64,000 nucleotides of DNA. Origin: Tolypeutes matacus (Eukaryota > Chordata > Mammalia > Cingulata > Chlamyphoridae). The notes beneath the pieces were generated by a model. It was not told where the DNA came from. It saw nothing but the letters and a program-made list of their open reading frames with translations, and ran no database searches. Position numbers and translations under genes: made by a program. The DNA is taken from contig JAKSZT010054568.1 of assembly GCA_026826555.1 (NCBI GenBank), forward strand, positions 12,077,641 to 12,141,640. Direction: 5' to 3'. This document shows, piece after piece, positions 23,381 through 34,071 of the stretch; positions within the stretch are counted from its first letter, which is position 1, and each line of letters starts with the position of its first letter.

Positions 23381-24000
23381 TGTATTAGTCAGCCAAAGGG
23401 ATGCTGATGCAAAATACCAGAAATCAGTCGGTTTTCATAATGGGTATTTATCTGGGGTAGAAGCTTACACTTACCAGGCCATAAAATATAAGTTACTTCC
23501 CTCACCAAAGTCTGTTGCCACGTGTTGGAGCAAGATGGCTGCCAATGTTCAGCCTTGCTCTTTCCCTTAAGGCTCCATGGCCAGGCTCTCCGGACTCTGT
23601 CTCTCTCCCTGGGCTTCAAATTTCTCCAGGCTCAGCTGCTTGCTCTCTCCACAAGGCCAGCTGTAGAATATCAGGCAAACAGCTTGTCTCTTTTCCCAGG
23701 ACCTTCTCTCCTTCCTTATGACCAAGCTCCTCCGTGCGCTTACTTCCCAGGGCTCCAGCTCAAAAACCCCAACCTCCCTTCTCTGCAGTGTGGGTTTCTC
23801 TGTGTGTCCCTGCCCACCAAGGGGGCGGGGATGCAACGTCCTGCTGACATGACCCAGTCAAAGCCTAAATCATTATTTAATCAAGTAAAAGTAAAACCTC
23901 TGAATCCAATACACCCTAATATGCCCAGAGGAAAAGACCAGTTTACAAACATAATCCAGTATCTATTTTTGAAATTCATCAATAATATCAAACTACTACA
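23381..24000 (-). mobile_element. Solo LTR, family Y, complete copy
   Basis: This 620-bp unit begins TG ('tgtattagtcagcc') and ends CA ('aactactaca') on the + strand. It is flanked by 5-bp sequences 'gcatc' (23376-23380) and 'gcttc' (24001-24005), a target duplication with one mismatch. Read on the minus strand it ends with 'cccctttggctgactaatac'-type sequence. A second copy in direct orientation lies at about 32330-32816. Shared landmarks include the 'ccttggtggg' block, 'acgtg' after 'gctc', and the 'ttatggcctggta' block. Length, TG..CA ends and 5-bp duplication fit an ERVL/MaLR-type solo LTR. No internal coding region is present. Confidence 0.85.
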
Positions 24001-24005
24001 GCTTC

Positions 24006-24600
24006 ATTTTTAATATCTCCAAAAATTTTACCTTGTATTAGAGATCAACTATAAATATACATTGGATAGTAAAGCTTATGGTACCAATCTATTTTTTCTG
24101 ACACTTGGAAAATATGACCAGACCCAAACCAATGTAATTGTGATGTTAAAACAGGAGGGGCTGCTATTAGTTAAAATCATTAAGGAAAAGATCATCGAAA
24201 TTAGAAAAAGTTATTTTTAAGTGGTGTATTAAAGGATGAGTAGCGCCTCCCTAAGGAGCAGGGGAGGTCTCAGGCTGTCCAGGCCAGCATGCTCTCAGGG
24301 ACCAGGAGCGAGAGGGAGAAGCCCGGCACGAGTGACAGTGGCAGTAGCAAGAGCACCGAACAGTCCATTCTTGAAAAGGTGCAAGTTAAGTGGGGTTGAC
24401 CGAGGATGGTGCAGAGGGTATGTGGAGAGACAGGTTTTCTTTTCTTAGGTGATTTTCTATGACAACTACGAATCATTTGTTCTGGATTCTGAAGGGTAGA
24501 TGTCATATGGCAGGATACGTTTCCAAAGAGGACAGAGAAAAACAGTGGATGGTGTTTGTGGGGTGCTGCATGAATGAGGAAAGAAGAATTTTTGATGCCC
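24006..24600. other. Unassigned sequence
   Basis: AT-rich, with a moderately GC-rich block at about 24235-24430 that has short frames on both strands. No feature is recognised. Confidence 0.35.
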
Positions 24601-24602
24601 TA

Positions 24603-24735
24603 ATACTTTTCTTTTGTTTAATTTTTAAATTTTTTTTTTATTATGGGTAAAAATCAAATTTTTCACAATACAAACCAATATTTGTAAAATGATATATAAA
24701 TATATGTGCGTATATGTGCATTTGCTTACATAAAT
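24603..24735 (-). mobile_element. L1-type 3' tail, copy 1
   Basis: The complement reads 'tgtaagcaaatgcacatata', 'tatttatatatcatttt', 'gatttttacccataat' and then an A run. The same sequence occurs in direct orientation at 39215-39330 with only a few differences. An A-rich end and independent copies show it is the 3' terminus of a retroposed element, probably L1. Confidence 0.75.
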
Positions 24736-24739
24736 GTTA

Positions 24740-24825
24740 TTTTTTTTCATATATATTTTTAAAGATGCTTAGATTATATACAAAAATTACAGGGATTCCC
24801 ATGATCCCTAATACTTTTAAATTTG
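24740..24825 (-). mobile_element. Xenarthran-type L1 3' end fragment
   Basis: 'tttttaaagatgcttagatt' followed by 'acagggattcccatg' is the inverted form of the terminal block seen at 56340-56420 and 38900-39000, and it recurs inverted at 27330-27430. Confidence 0.65.
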
Positions 24826-25084
24826 ATTTCACATGCAATATTTTCCAAGTTATTATCTGAACAAAGTACTGAACAGTGATGCTCTTTTCTTTATATTAAA
24901 TGAACTGAAGAAGTCTCAGAGACCCCTTTCATACATAAATAGCTAGCACTTTTTTTCTTTCACACCTGAATAATAAATTGGTTGAGAATAAAATAAATGG
25001 AACATTTTCTTTGCCCTCAAATTTGTTCACATTGTTCCAGTGCCTTTTTTTAATTGTTTTTATTACCTAATTAGATGCAAAGGA

Positions 25085-25560
25085 ATTTTGAAAATAAAAT
25101 CTGTGTTAGACAATGCACCAGTCACTATGAATGCAGAAATAACCCCAAGCCTTAGTGGTGTAAAACAAATGTTTATTATGCTCATGAATCCTGTTTCAGA
25201 AATTCAGACAGGGCGCTGCAGGCTGCCTGGTCTCTGTTTACAGCGCCTGAGGCCTCGGGTGGAAAGTCCATTCCCTCCATGTCTGGCTCTGGGCTGGGAA
25301 GACTCAAAACGCTGGGGACTCAAGCAGCATGAGGCCCTGTGTGTCCTCTTGGCACAGTGGCTTTGTGGCAGGTAGATAGGTGAGGTGGCTTAGGGCTTCC
25401 AGTGCACACACCTGGAGGCAGAGAGAGAGAGGAGGCGGGAGTCCCTCGTCTGTCGTGAAGGACCGGCCTCAAGGTCACGCAGCCTCAGTGCCCAGCTAAG
25501 ATGGTGCTGTCAGCTAAGCGAGGGTCCACTCATTGGTGATTTACTAGCTGCGCCCACCTT
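25085..25560 (-). mobile_element. MaLR-like LTR remnant
   Basis: Read inverted it shows an old-LTR pattern: 'cttagtggtgtaaaacaaat', then 'gtttattatgctcatgaatc', a GC-richer middle, and 'ctcaaggtcacgcagcctca'. Its counterpart in the opposite orientation may be 40605-41190, whose 'gatgtcacttttgtgatta' and terminal 'ttgttttaagctgctaaatt' are the equivalent blocks. Boundaries are approximate. Confidence 0.5.
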
Positions 25561-25800
25561 TGAAAAACAGCATCTGCCTCAGGTATGAAGACCAATGAAA
25601 ACATGACATTGGAATACCAACTAGGAAATATCTTACCATTTTCTCTGAAACACTCCCTGTGCCGCTCCTTGAAGGTAAAATCCCCTTCTCTTCCTTCACG
25701 GACTTCTACTCCCTGTATTTTGATGCTTTTCTCTAATTTTTACCACCTGTGTTTTCCATCCCATGATGGAGGTATGTTTTGGTCTTCGTATAATTAAAGT
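25561..25800. other. Unassigned sequence
   Basis: Nothing is recognised between the LTR remnant and the SINE target site. Confidence 0.35.
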
Positions 25801-25986
25801 AATACTGGGGGAAGCGGCTGTGGCTCAATCAGTAGGGCTCCCGTTTACCATATGGGAGGCCTCGGGTTCGGTTCCCGGGGCCTCCTGGTGAGGGCAAGCC
25901 CGCCCGCGCGGCGTGGTTGGCTGACCCAGTGAGCACAAGCAGCAAGGTGGGGATAAATGAGTAAATAAATAAAATCTTTAAAAAAA

Positions 25987-26017
<31 letters not shown>

Positions 26018-26025
26018 ATACTGGG
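25801..26025 (+). mobile_element. DAS-type tRNA-derived SINE with target duplications
   Basis: The body runs from 25810 ('ggaagcggctgtggctca') to an AAAT-rich tail ending near 26016. The A box is 'tggctcaatcag' (25821-25832) and the B box is 'ggttcggttcc' (25865-25875), an internal pol III promoter derived from a tRNA. The 9-bp target duplication 'aatactggg' lies at 25801-25809 and 26017-26025. A tRNA-unrelated body ('ggttggctgacccagtgagc' region) follows the head, as in the longer DAS subfamilies I recall. The tail holds about nine TAAA units, itself a microsatellite. Confidence 0.93.
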
Positions 26026-26079
26026 CGCATTCTTCCTCAACTTTTCCCCTTAACTTTGTGTTCCTAAGAGCCACAAGTA

Positions 26080-26900
26080 CTGACGCATGAAACGTAAATA
26101 CATACATTTTACATTTATTGATTTCACTCGTGATTAAATTTGGGTTATTTCTAGTTTTGCCTTATTTTTGCTGCAATAAATGTGGCAGTTATAAATATTC
26201 AAATATTCTTGTACGTGTTTCTTAGTGTATTAGCAAGAGATTGTCTAACATATGTCTCAGAATAGAACATTTACTGCAAAGAAAGCTATATCATCCAATG
26301 TTTATATTGTCATAAATCTCTATTTTTTTCCCTTTTCTGTCTTTAATACAACTGGAATTTGTGTATATGTACAATGAAGACCAAATTCATCTTTCAAATG
26401 AATTTGAAATTTATTCAAGACTATTTTCTTTATTTTTTCCTAGGAAATAATTTCAAATTTACAGAAAGTTGCCAAAGATACCAATAGCATAAAGAAAAGT
26501 TAAATACTTTAACTTTTTACATATTGTGAATATATTTCAATTTTGTATGTATATATACATGTGCACAAATCAATAGACATATATGTACATTTGTAAATAA
26601 CTTTCAATATGGCATTTGCCTTTAAATCTTTCAATGTGCATTTTCTCAAGATAGGGTTATTGTATGACATAACCACCGTGTAATTATAAACTTCACGAAT
26701 TTACTCAATTCAATACTTCTCTCTTATCTGTCATCCATGCTCCAGTTTTCTCAGGTTACTTAATCATGTCCTTTATAGCATTTTTTTCCTTCACTCCAGA
26801 ATACAGTCTCTAAGGTCAAGTATTACTGAGAGTTGTCATGTCTTGTTAGCCCCATTTAAGGTGTAACATCTTTATGAACTTCTGTCTTTTATAATATTGG
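26080..26900 (-). mobile_element. Old L1 3' UTR fragments
   Basis: The left part (26130-26230) has the inverted L1 phrase 'tttgctgcaataaatgtggc'. From 26430 the + strand reads 'ggaaataatttcaaatttac', 'agaaagttgccaaagatacc', then 'ataaccaccgtgtaat', matching the older L1M-type 3' UTR order. It is diverged and broken. Confidence 0.6.
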
Positions 26901-27320
26901 CATTTTATTTATTTATTTTTTGTGCATTTCTGTATACTACAAATTATTTTTGCAATGCACATGCAATTTTTATAACCAGAAAATACAATTTAAAAACAAA
27001 TATATGCTTATTGTAAATTATTTGAAAAGTTTAGAAACATTTGAAATTGGTTAGCACCTAGACACTGAACTGCCAAACTCACTCTACCCTTGGTCCTAAG
27101 CCCAGTAATTTTAAACCTGCTTGCTCTGGCACCACTCTCTCCTCATGTTCTGGTTCCAACCTGACCTGTTTACGTACACCAGAGGCCTTCTTTTGATAGC
27201 ATGTCCAGTCACATCTATCAATTTAAGATAAGGCCTTACTATATGTAGTTAATTATCTCTGCCTGCTTTCAGTACTACTTTGAAAAAAAAAAAATCCTTT
27301 CTTTCCTTCTATCCAACTCT
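26901..27320. other. Unassigned sequence
   Basis: AT-rich, with a short A run at about 27281-27294. No feature is recognised. Confidence 0.35.
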
Positions 27321-27329
27321 TGATATTTT

Positions 27330-27435
27330 TTATAATTTTTTTTTTATTTTTAAAGATGCTTTGGATTACATAAATGTTAATAAAATTTATAAGGGATCCC
27401 ATATGCCACACTGCCTCCCCCTTGAATAAAGAGCT
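27330..27435 (-). mobile_element. Xenarthran-type L1 3' end fragment
   Basis: 'ttatttttaaagatgctttg', 'gattacataaatgtta' and 'gggatcccatatgccacac' form the inverted terminal block found in direct orientation at 56340-56420. The T run at its left is the old poly(A) tail. Confidence 0.72.
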
Positions 27436-28985
27436 GCTCCCCTTTTATTCACAGAGCTGTCCTCATTGTGTTTGGCATTTCCTGGACTGAGGCAGGGCAG
27501 ATGGACTTCCCTCAGGGTTTTCCGTCTGAGGCTCCTGATGTCCCTCGATGGTACTAATCCTCATTGTTCAGTGAAGGGCTTTCCCAAGTCTCCCCTGTAC
27601 ATTTCCAGCTTTTGCTAGTTTGATAGATAAGAGAGAAAGAGAGATCAACTAAACTGATTGATCAAGTGATTGATTGATTGATTGGTTGGTTGGTGGGCAG
27701 TTTGGAAGAAAGTTAACGTTTGGGTGGAGGACAGGGACCCGTGGAGCCTGGCAACGCTCTCGCTGCTGACCTGTGGCGTGGTTACTTAGCCGTTCGCTGG
27801 ATAATAAACAAACTGAACCTGCATTATGTATTACTAAAAAGTTGAAAACTAAAATGGAAATAAAAAATGACTTAGAACTAGAGATCTAGTGAATATATTG
27901 CATATCAAATTTTGTGTTCAGAGCTAAATGTCTACCTTTACATGTAATTATTTTAAAAGATGAACATGTATTTTAATATTAACACAGAAAATGATGAATT
28001 AAAAATGAAACCATTAGATAATCAACAAAATAAAAATAAAAGGTTTAAAAAACAAGATACAAAATGATTTGAAATAAGAGAAATGCAGAATGTTTGGCTG
28101 AGAAAAAGAAAATGGGGGATTGCTTCCTAACTGTTAGGAAGACAAAGGAGAATTTGTGTGGCAGATTATAACACTTCAACCTGGAAGTCTGTCTCATTTT
28201 GTTTGAAAATTATGGATAGGAAAGGTAAAAATTCCTGAAAAGTTTTCCTCTAAGGAGGGATGGAATAGCTTAAGCAGAGAAGAAGAAATAAGAGGATTTA
28301 AATTGTATTTGTAAAAATTTACTTATTTTATTTTAAAAAGTCCTAGGTCAATATATATATTTTTTAATTTGGGTAGTTGGGTATACAAGGGTTAGTTATA
28401 ACATTATTTAAAATTTATATTACTTAAAAATTCCAAATTAGAATAGTCCAAAATAAATTTTTAAAGAACTACAAAATTATTCAAATTTTTGAACTCCCCT
28501 AAGTCAATAATGATGATTTCTGAATTGTCTGATCAGAGATTTGATTCTATTTATCAATGCTCCTAGATTTGCAATTAGATCCTGTAATATATTCAGAGCA
28601 TCTCATCTTGTAGACACAAAGTATTCATTAAGTTAAGTGAGAATGACAACCTTTCCTGCCATGCAGCCCAAAGGTAGGCATTCAGATTCTACCCTCCTGC
28701 GACGGTCTCCAAAATCTACTCCTTCCAGTGCATGTGGATATCAAAGGAATCAAATCCCTCTCTGCCACTTTTGTGCCAGCTTACATTCCTACCATAAGCC
28801 CCCGCGTCAACAGCGTGACGTCCTCCTGTCTCCGTACCTTCTGCTCCACGCCCGTGGCTTGGGCATCCACATCCAGTAGGAGCCGGCAGCCGGCATCTCC
28901 GGGTGCCTGCAGCTCGGCACAGTTTCCATCAGTCAAGATGGCCACATGATTTTCTCTCTTCTTCTTAGAATGTGGAGGTTCTGAA
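27436..28985. other. Unassigned sequence
   Basis: Mostly AT-rich. A short (GATT)n/(GGTT)n tract lies at about 27668-27694. A GC-richer patch at 28780-28920 has short frames on the + strand with no recognisable domain. No gene is supported. Confidence 0.4.
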
Positions 28986-29039
28986 CGTTACAAGCCAAGC
29001 ACACGTTAGAGAATACATTACCGAATACACGTTGGTTTG

Positions 29040-29515
29040 GTCACAGAGTCATTCTGTCCTTTAAAATGGTTCATACTTGCTCTCTGTCTGACATACAATC
29101 ATTTTTGTTACAGTTTCATATAAATTTTAAAAGTATACATGCTCTTCACTTGTTGGGTATAAAGTTCTCTATGTGTCAATTTAGATCAATTTTTAATTAT
29201 GCACATCAAATTTTCTAAATATTTACAGACAGATTTTTTTGTCTGCTTGTTATATAATTTACCGAGAGAATTGTATTAAATATACCACTATGATTATGGA
29301 TTTTTTTCTTTTCAGTTCTCTCAAAATTTGCTCTGTGTATTTTTGAGAATGTACTTTTAGATACACACAAATTTAGAATTTTTACATCTTGCTAATTCAA
29401 TTTTATCAATAAGAAATGTTCCTTTTATTTTCTCTGGTGATACTACTGGCTCTAAATACTGTCTAATATTAGAATAGCTCAATCGATATTCATTTGGCTA
29501 CTATCTATATTGTAT
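29040..29515 (-). mobile_element. Old L1 fragment (start of ORF2)
   Basis: The + strand phrases 'tgtattaaatataccactat', 'ttttatcaataagaaatgtt' and 'atactactggctctaaatac', ending in 'tatt.atttggctac', parallel the inverted endonuclease region seen near 4070-4220. The copy is much more decayed and has no open frame. Confidence 0.5.
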
Positions 29516-29775
29516 ATCTTTGGCCGTCCTGATCAGAAGCAGAAGCTGAGCTGAGGAGTGGTTGTGACGGAGACGGCGAACGACCCCACAAGAGGCTGGA
29601 GGGCCGAGCTGCTCTTCTGAACAGCTCATGTCCGGCACTTGATCCCCACAGCAGCCAGGCACGGCCAGGGACCATCCGGGAGGCGGCGCAGGCTTGCGGG
29701 GCAGCCCCAGGAGCTGGTCCTGGGCAGGAGTCTGGACGGAGCACAGCAGCATCCACCGTAATATTTGAGGCGCAT
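29516..29775. other. GC-rich, CpG-bearing block between L1 pieces
   Basis: This roughly 260-bp GC-rich block sits between two AT-rich L1 pieces. Both strands are open over most of it (about 107 codons on the minus strand at 29501-29824), as expected from its composition. I recognise no domain and no repeat family. It could be an insertion or a GC-rich LTR remnant. Confidence 0.4.
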
Positions 29776-30100
29776 CCTTTCCAAGGGCTCCACGGCTAGA
29801 TTTCCCTCTTGTTTGGTTCTGCATATTTGTCTTTTAATTGCATATCTTTTGTTTACAATCAGTATTAATACCTACACATTTAGGTTTAAGTCTACATCTT
29901 ATCATTCATTAGAAAACAAGAGGCTCAGCTCATCTGTTCTATGGTCTCTCTCCCTTCCTTTTGTGCCTTTGTTTCATTAATTTTTTTTTTTTACCATTTT
30001 GTATTTTCCCTCTAATCATCATTAGCTGCGCATATGATCAGCATTCTCTTAGGTGGTTACCATAGAGATACAAATAAGCATTTCCATCACTTTGTAAATG
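29776..30100 (-). mobile_element. Old L1 fragment (near ORF1-ORF2 junction)
   Basis: The + strand reads 'tcttttaattgcatatcttt', 'cattcattagaaaac', a T run and 'tcttaggtggttaccataga'. This resembles old inverted L1 sequence upstream of ORF2, as at 53975-54740. It is probably the continuation of 29040-29515 across the GC-rich block. Confidence 0.45.
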
Positions 30101-30880
30101 ACACCAGGATCCTGGCAGACTTCTGGCACATTTTCCCTGCTCCAGCCTCTAGAGTTAACCCTATGGTGTCAGGTCATTGGGCAAGTGACTTTTGCAAGGC
30201 TGCCTTTGTGAATACTGTTAGTGAGCTTCATTAATGATTATCACAGATGTAATTCTTACCCAAAGTTGCAGGAAAACGTGAAAGCCGCTTTATTTTTCAG
30301 TCATGTTAAACTCTCCACTGAGAATTCCACATTCTAAATGTGGGACCGTGAATCCTCCGACAGGTCTTCTCTTGAACGCGTGGGCTGTCATCTCCGCGTT
30401 TCTAGAATGTGCTGTCCTCCGGTGGCGAGCTCATCCCAGCCTCCCACCCACTGCTGCTGCTGGGAAGGACAGGAGCGCGGTCTGTGGGCAGAACAAGCAC
30501 TGTCCTGGCCACCGCCGTCACTTAGCAGCGCGTCGAGCTGAGCCAGGCAAACACAAGGTCACCACATTGACTGGACGGAGGAGACGACATCGCTGGAAGG
30601 GGCCGCTGGCGCTGTGGAGATGAGCGCACATGTGCAGAAGACTGACTGTCACACGTTGTGGAGCCAGCGAATGGGGTTGGGTGACGAGCCTGTGTGATTG
30701 GGCACAGGAGGCACAGAATGAATTATGCCTACTAGCCCCCCCACACACCAGAAGCTACAGCTCAGAGGGGATGAGAGCACACCCCAGGTCTGCCTCTCAG
30801 GTGACACAGTGAGGGCAGATGGACCCTGCACTTACAGGTTTTCTGCATTGCAGGAGAAAAACCTCAAATTTAAGGAGGTT
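30101..30880. other. Unassigned; GC- and CpG-richer at 30340-30620
   Basis: The middle part holds many CpGs for this window, including several within 'cagcgcgtcgagc'. Open frames up to 106 codons occur on the + strand but overlap others on both strands. No domain, splice structure or repeat family is recognised. Confidence 0.35.
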
Positions 30881-30899
30881 TTGATTTATATAGGAAAGT

Positions 30900-31200
30900 T
30901 ATGTAATTTTTTTCTCATCCAATGAGCTCTTAGTTTCAACCTCTGTAATTTTTACTTCTCAAGTTTCTATTTGATTCTCTTTTATTTCCCATTTTAATTT
31001 TGTATTTTAATTACTTGAAAAACTAATTGTAGTAATTTTAAAGACTGTGGTTGTTTATTGTACTATTTGGACATCATGTGGGTCTGTTTCTATTTTCGTT
31101 TTTTCTTTTTTATTGGTATTCTGTCATTTTTTTCTTCTTGTTTGATTGGCTACATTTTTAACTGAGTGCCGGATATCATATCTGAAAAATTATACAAGAA
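30900..31200 (-). mobile_element. Old L1 fragment (5' part)
   Basis: The + strand T-rich phrases 'ctatttgattctcttttatt' and 'ggctacatttttaactgagt', followed by 'gccggatatcatatctg', match the inverted 5' region of old L1s. It could belong to the same broken element as 29040-30100. Confidence 0.45.
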
Positions 31201-32035
31201 ACCAGAAACTCCACAAAGTGCTGTGCTCCTGCAGAGAGAATGTGTTTGTCTTGTTTGGGACAGGTAGGTAATTGGCCGCTGTCACTGTCCAATTAGAGAC
31301 TGAGATTATGTGAAGTTAAGTTTGAGTTCTGGAGAGGCTTAAACACTGAACGCTGGTCAATTTCTGGTTCACCTTTTCTCCAAAGTTTGGTGCTTTTTTT
31401 AAACCAGGTTACCTTCTCCCTAGAAGCCTCTGAACTCCACTTTCCCCCTTTTCCTCGTGTTCTGTGGGACTTGAGAAGCCCTGCTCAGCTCCCCAGCCGA
31501 TCAGCTTCTTTTCCCGATGGTATGGAACATTCCCTTACTGGGAGAAGAGTGCCTGGGCCACCTGTGCCGCCTTGCCTTATTTCTGGATCTGGGCCTGGCA
31601 GAGTCTCAGGGCTGTGGAAGCTTCCCAAAGCCTTCAGACTGGTTCTTCATCTTTATGCTCCAGGCCTTACATGGTTTCCAGTGAGAGAAACAGTCACTGG
31701 AAACAAGTCAGCAGGTACGAGGACATGGTGCCAGCTTGCTCCGAATTTGATATGAATAATTTCCATATCGTTCCAATTCAAACTTAAGTAACACGATCAA
31801 CTTTAGCCGTAATATTTACTCATACAGAAAATAAATACTCTGGGGGCATATTATTTACAAAATACAAAACTACACTATGGCACAGAAATGTTGAAAATGA
31901 TGGGTAGTTTGACAAGGATATTTAATATTTAGATATAAATAATATATGGGCATAAAAGCACATACTAGGGCTTTACTTTTGTTTCAGATTCACGCAATCT
32001 TGATGGACTGTGTACTAGCCACTTTTAACAATAGT
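31201..32035. other. Unassigned sequence
   Basis: Moderately GC-rich at 31420-31720, otherwise AT-rich. Open frames of about 100-120 codons overlap in different frames and show no domain. No gene is supported. Confidence 0.35.
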
Positions 32036-32039
32036 CATA

Positions 32040-32240
32040 AAAAATTGTGAGGCAGGGTTTTTTTCTTATTTTATAGCTGGAAGATTGATACTAAGTGAGC
32101 CAAAGTTTTCTAGCTTAGTATCACCCAAGTCGAAAATACTGTAACAAGAATCCGAACCCATCTAGTGGATGTCTGCTCCTTAAATCTCAGAGTCCTGTTC
32201 GCTATATGACACTGCTTCGTTGAGCTACACACATTCAATG
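32040..32240 (-). repeat. MIR SINE
   Basis: The + strand shows 'tattttatagctggaagatt', 'agcttagtatcacccaagtc', 'caagaatccgaacccatcta' and 'ctgttcgctatatgacact', the reverse MIR order from the conserved core to the tRNA-like head. Confidence 0.65.
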
Positions 32241-32329
32241 TGGTTGCAAATTCAATCGCAATTTGGGTTTTGAGTGAAGTGATATCTTTTTCACTTGTAA
32301 TTGTAATGTATTTTTGGAATTCAGAGGGT

Positions 32330-32816
32330 GGAATGTAACCGTTGGGGAATTTGATGTATTTATGAATTCCAAAAATATAATTGAATCATACTTGTAAACT
32401 GATCTGTTAATCTGGGCATGATTAGGTTAGGATTAGGGCATTGAGCCCCACCCCTTGGTGGGTGGGGAATTGAATATAAAATGCAAGGCAAAGGACAGTT
32501 GAAGCAGTCTTTTGAGAAGCAGTTTTGATGTTGGAAAGAAGGCCCCAGGGGAACAGAAGCAAGCCGGTCACCTAATTGTCTACAGCTGACCTTGTGGAGG
32601 AAACAGGAGCTAAGCCCGGAGAGAAACCCCAGAAGCCTGAACCGTGGCAAATACCGGCAGCTGTCTTGCTCTAACACGTGGCAATGGACTGTGGTGAGAG
32701 AAGAAACTTACAGCTTTATGGCCTGGTATCTGTGGACTTCTACCCCAAATAAATACTCTTTATAAAGACCAACCCATTTTTGGTATTTTACATTAGCACC
32801 CCTTTGGCTGACTAAT
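32330..32816 (+). mobile_element. LTR, family Y, second copy
   Basis: It is the direct-orientation counterpart of 23381-24000. Shared blocks include 'cttgtaaactgatctgttaa', 'ccccttggtgggtgggg', 'ctacagctgaccttgtggag', 'acacgtggcaatggactgtg', 'ttatggcctggtatctg' and the end 'cccctttggctgactaata'. An 'aataaa' at about 32747-32752 is the likely LTR polyadenylation signal. It is about 130 bp shorter than the first copy. It ends directly in a (TA)n tract, so the terminal CA and the target duplication are obscured. Confidence 0.82.
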
Positions 32817-32836
32817 ATATATATATATATATATAT
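32814..32836. repeat. (TA)n microsatellite
   Basis: About eleven TA units follow immediately after the family Y LTR end, probably expanded from its terminal 'aatata'. Confidence 0.9.
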
Positions 32837-33600
32837 CAATTCCTAGCTATAGGGATTGTTTGGGGAGGGTCCTAGTGGATCCTTGGCTAGACCTCTCTCA
32901 CCCCAAGCTTTTATTCAAAAAGCTTCAAGCCCATGTTGTTCATTAACTTAGCTTGTAAATCAAAGATTTCTTCTTCTATTTCTACATTTTCATACAGGTC
33001 ATATATTAAATGGTTTCTTTCTTGTGTGGTTGGCAAGTCAACTTAAACAACTAATGGTAACAAATCAATTTCATTTGTTCACAACCATCAAGTTAGAATA
33101 TTTTTCCCTCCGAATTTAAAATCAGACACACTAGTCAATTTTCAAAACAGAATCTAAATTGATCCCTAACAATTTTGGTAATTGAAATCACTTAAAAAGT
33201 ACAAGTAATTTTGCACATCAAGCAGGAGCACATCCAAGTTCTATTACAAATGCTTATAAATATCTATCTGTCTAGCAAAAGTGGCAGGTGCAAATGATCA
33301 GATTATAAATATATGGATCTAAATAGAATCTATTTTGGAAAATCATGCCATGTTAAGGTAGAGGAATAAACAAGGGATATTATAACAAAGATCATTTGTA
33401 TTGATAATTAAATTATAGATTTTTCTAGATATTCTCTCAACACGTAGTTTTAAACATAGAGAATTAAACGTGTTTACCAGGCAGACATACATATCATATT
33501 TAAATAAATTTTCTCAATTCTATTTTCTTACTCTTTACTGCTGCTTTAGTATATTCATTTGGCAAAAATCTGAAGACATGTTCTTTCATTTTAATATTTT
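32837..33600. other. Unassigned AT-rich sequence
   Basis: No gene or repeat is recognised. Confidence 0.35.
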
Positions 33601-33619
33601 AGTTATAAAAAATCTTCCC

Positions 33620-34045
33620 TTCCCTTCCACTCAATAATTCCTCACCTTCCCTAACAGATGTCCCCAAAAAAGTAACCATCCTATCTAATATTCAAAATTC
33701 AGCTAAATTTAATGTATTCCCAAAAGCCCTCCCTTTCCTTTGGCAATCAAATTACTTCATCCTCTTTACATGCTCCATAAAAATGTAACCCTCTTTTGGG
33801 AGAAGCTTGTCTTACTCCACCTTGCTTTGCCCTTCTCGTTCCTCATCCTACTTAAAGGATGTATTCCTGTTAGCTGTCGTCTTCCCTTTGGCCCAGGGTT
33901 CCCCAAGACTGTCTCATAAATGTTTATTGGCTTAACATTTCCAGAAGCCTGGCATATAAAGAGCACAGTTTCATATGATTGCCAGAAATTCCTGTCACTC
34001 GTGTGTGCACCTGTTTCACCCATTCACTCATTCCTTCCTTCGTGC
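33620..34045 (+). mobile_element. L2-like fragment
   Basis: The order resembles the L2 3' region: 'aaaagccctccctttcc', 'cttcatcctctttacatgct', 'ggcttaacatttccagaagc', 'ctggcatataaagagcaca' and 'cattcactcattccttcctt'. It is diverged, and the orientation is inferred from 'tggcatata' preceding the ATTC-rich end. Confidence 0.4.
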
Positions 34046-34071
34046 ACCTGCTCATTTGTATTATACATGCA

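Noticed and set aside
23522..24013. A 163-codon plus-strand frame
   Set aside because: It lies almost wholly within the family Y LTR, antisense to it.
25810..25890. Possible tRNA gene
   Set aside because: tRNA-like head of a longer SINE with an AAAT tail and target duplication.
29501..29824. Host exon in the GC-rich block
   Set aside because: Both strands and several frames are open, no splice context is convincing, and no domain is recognised.
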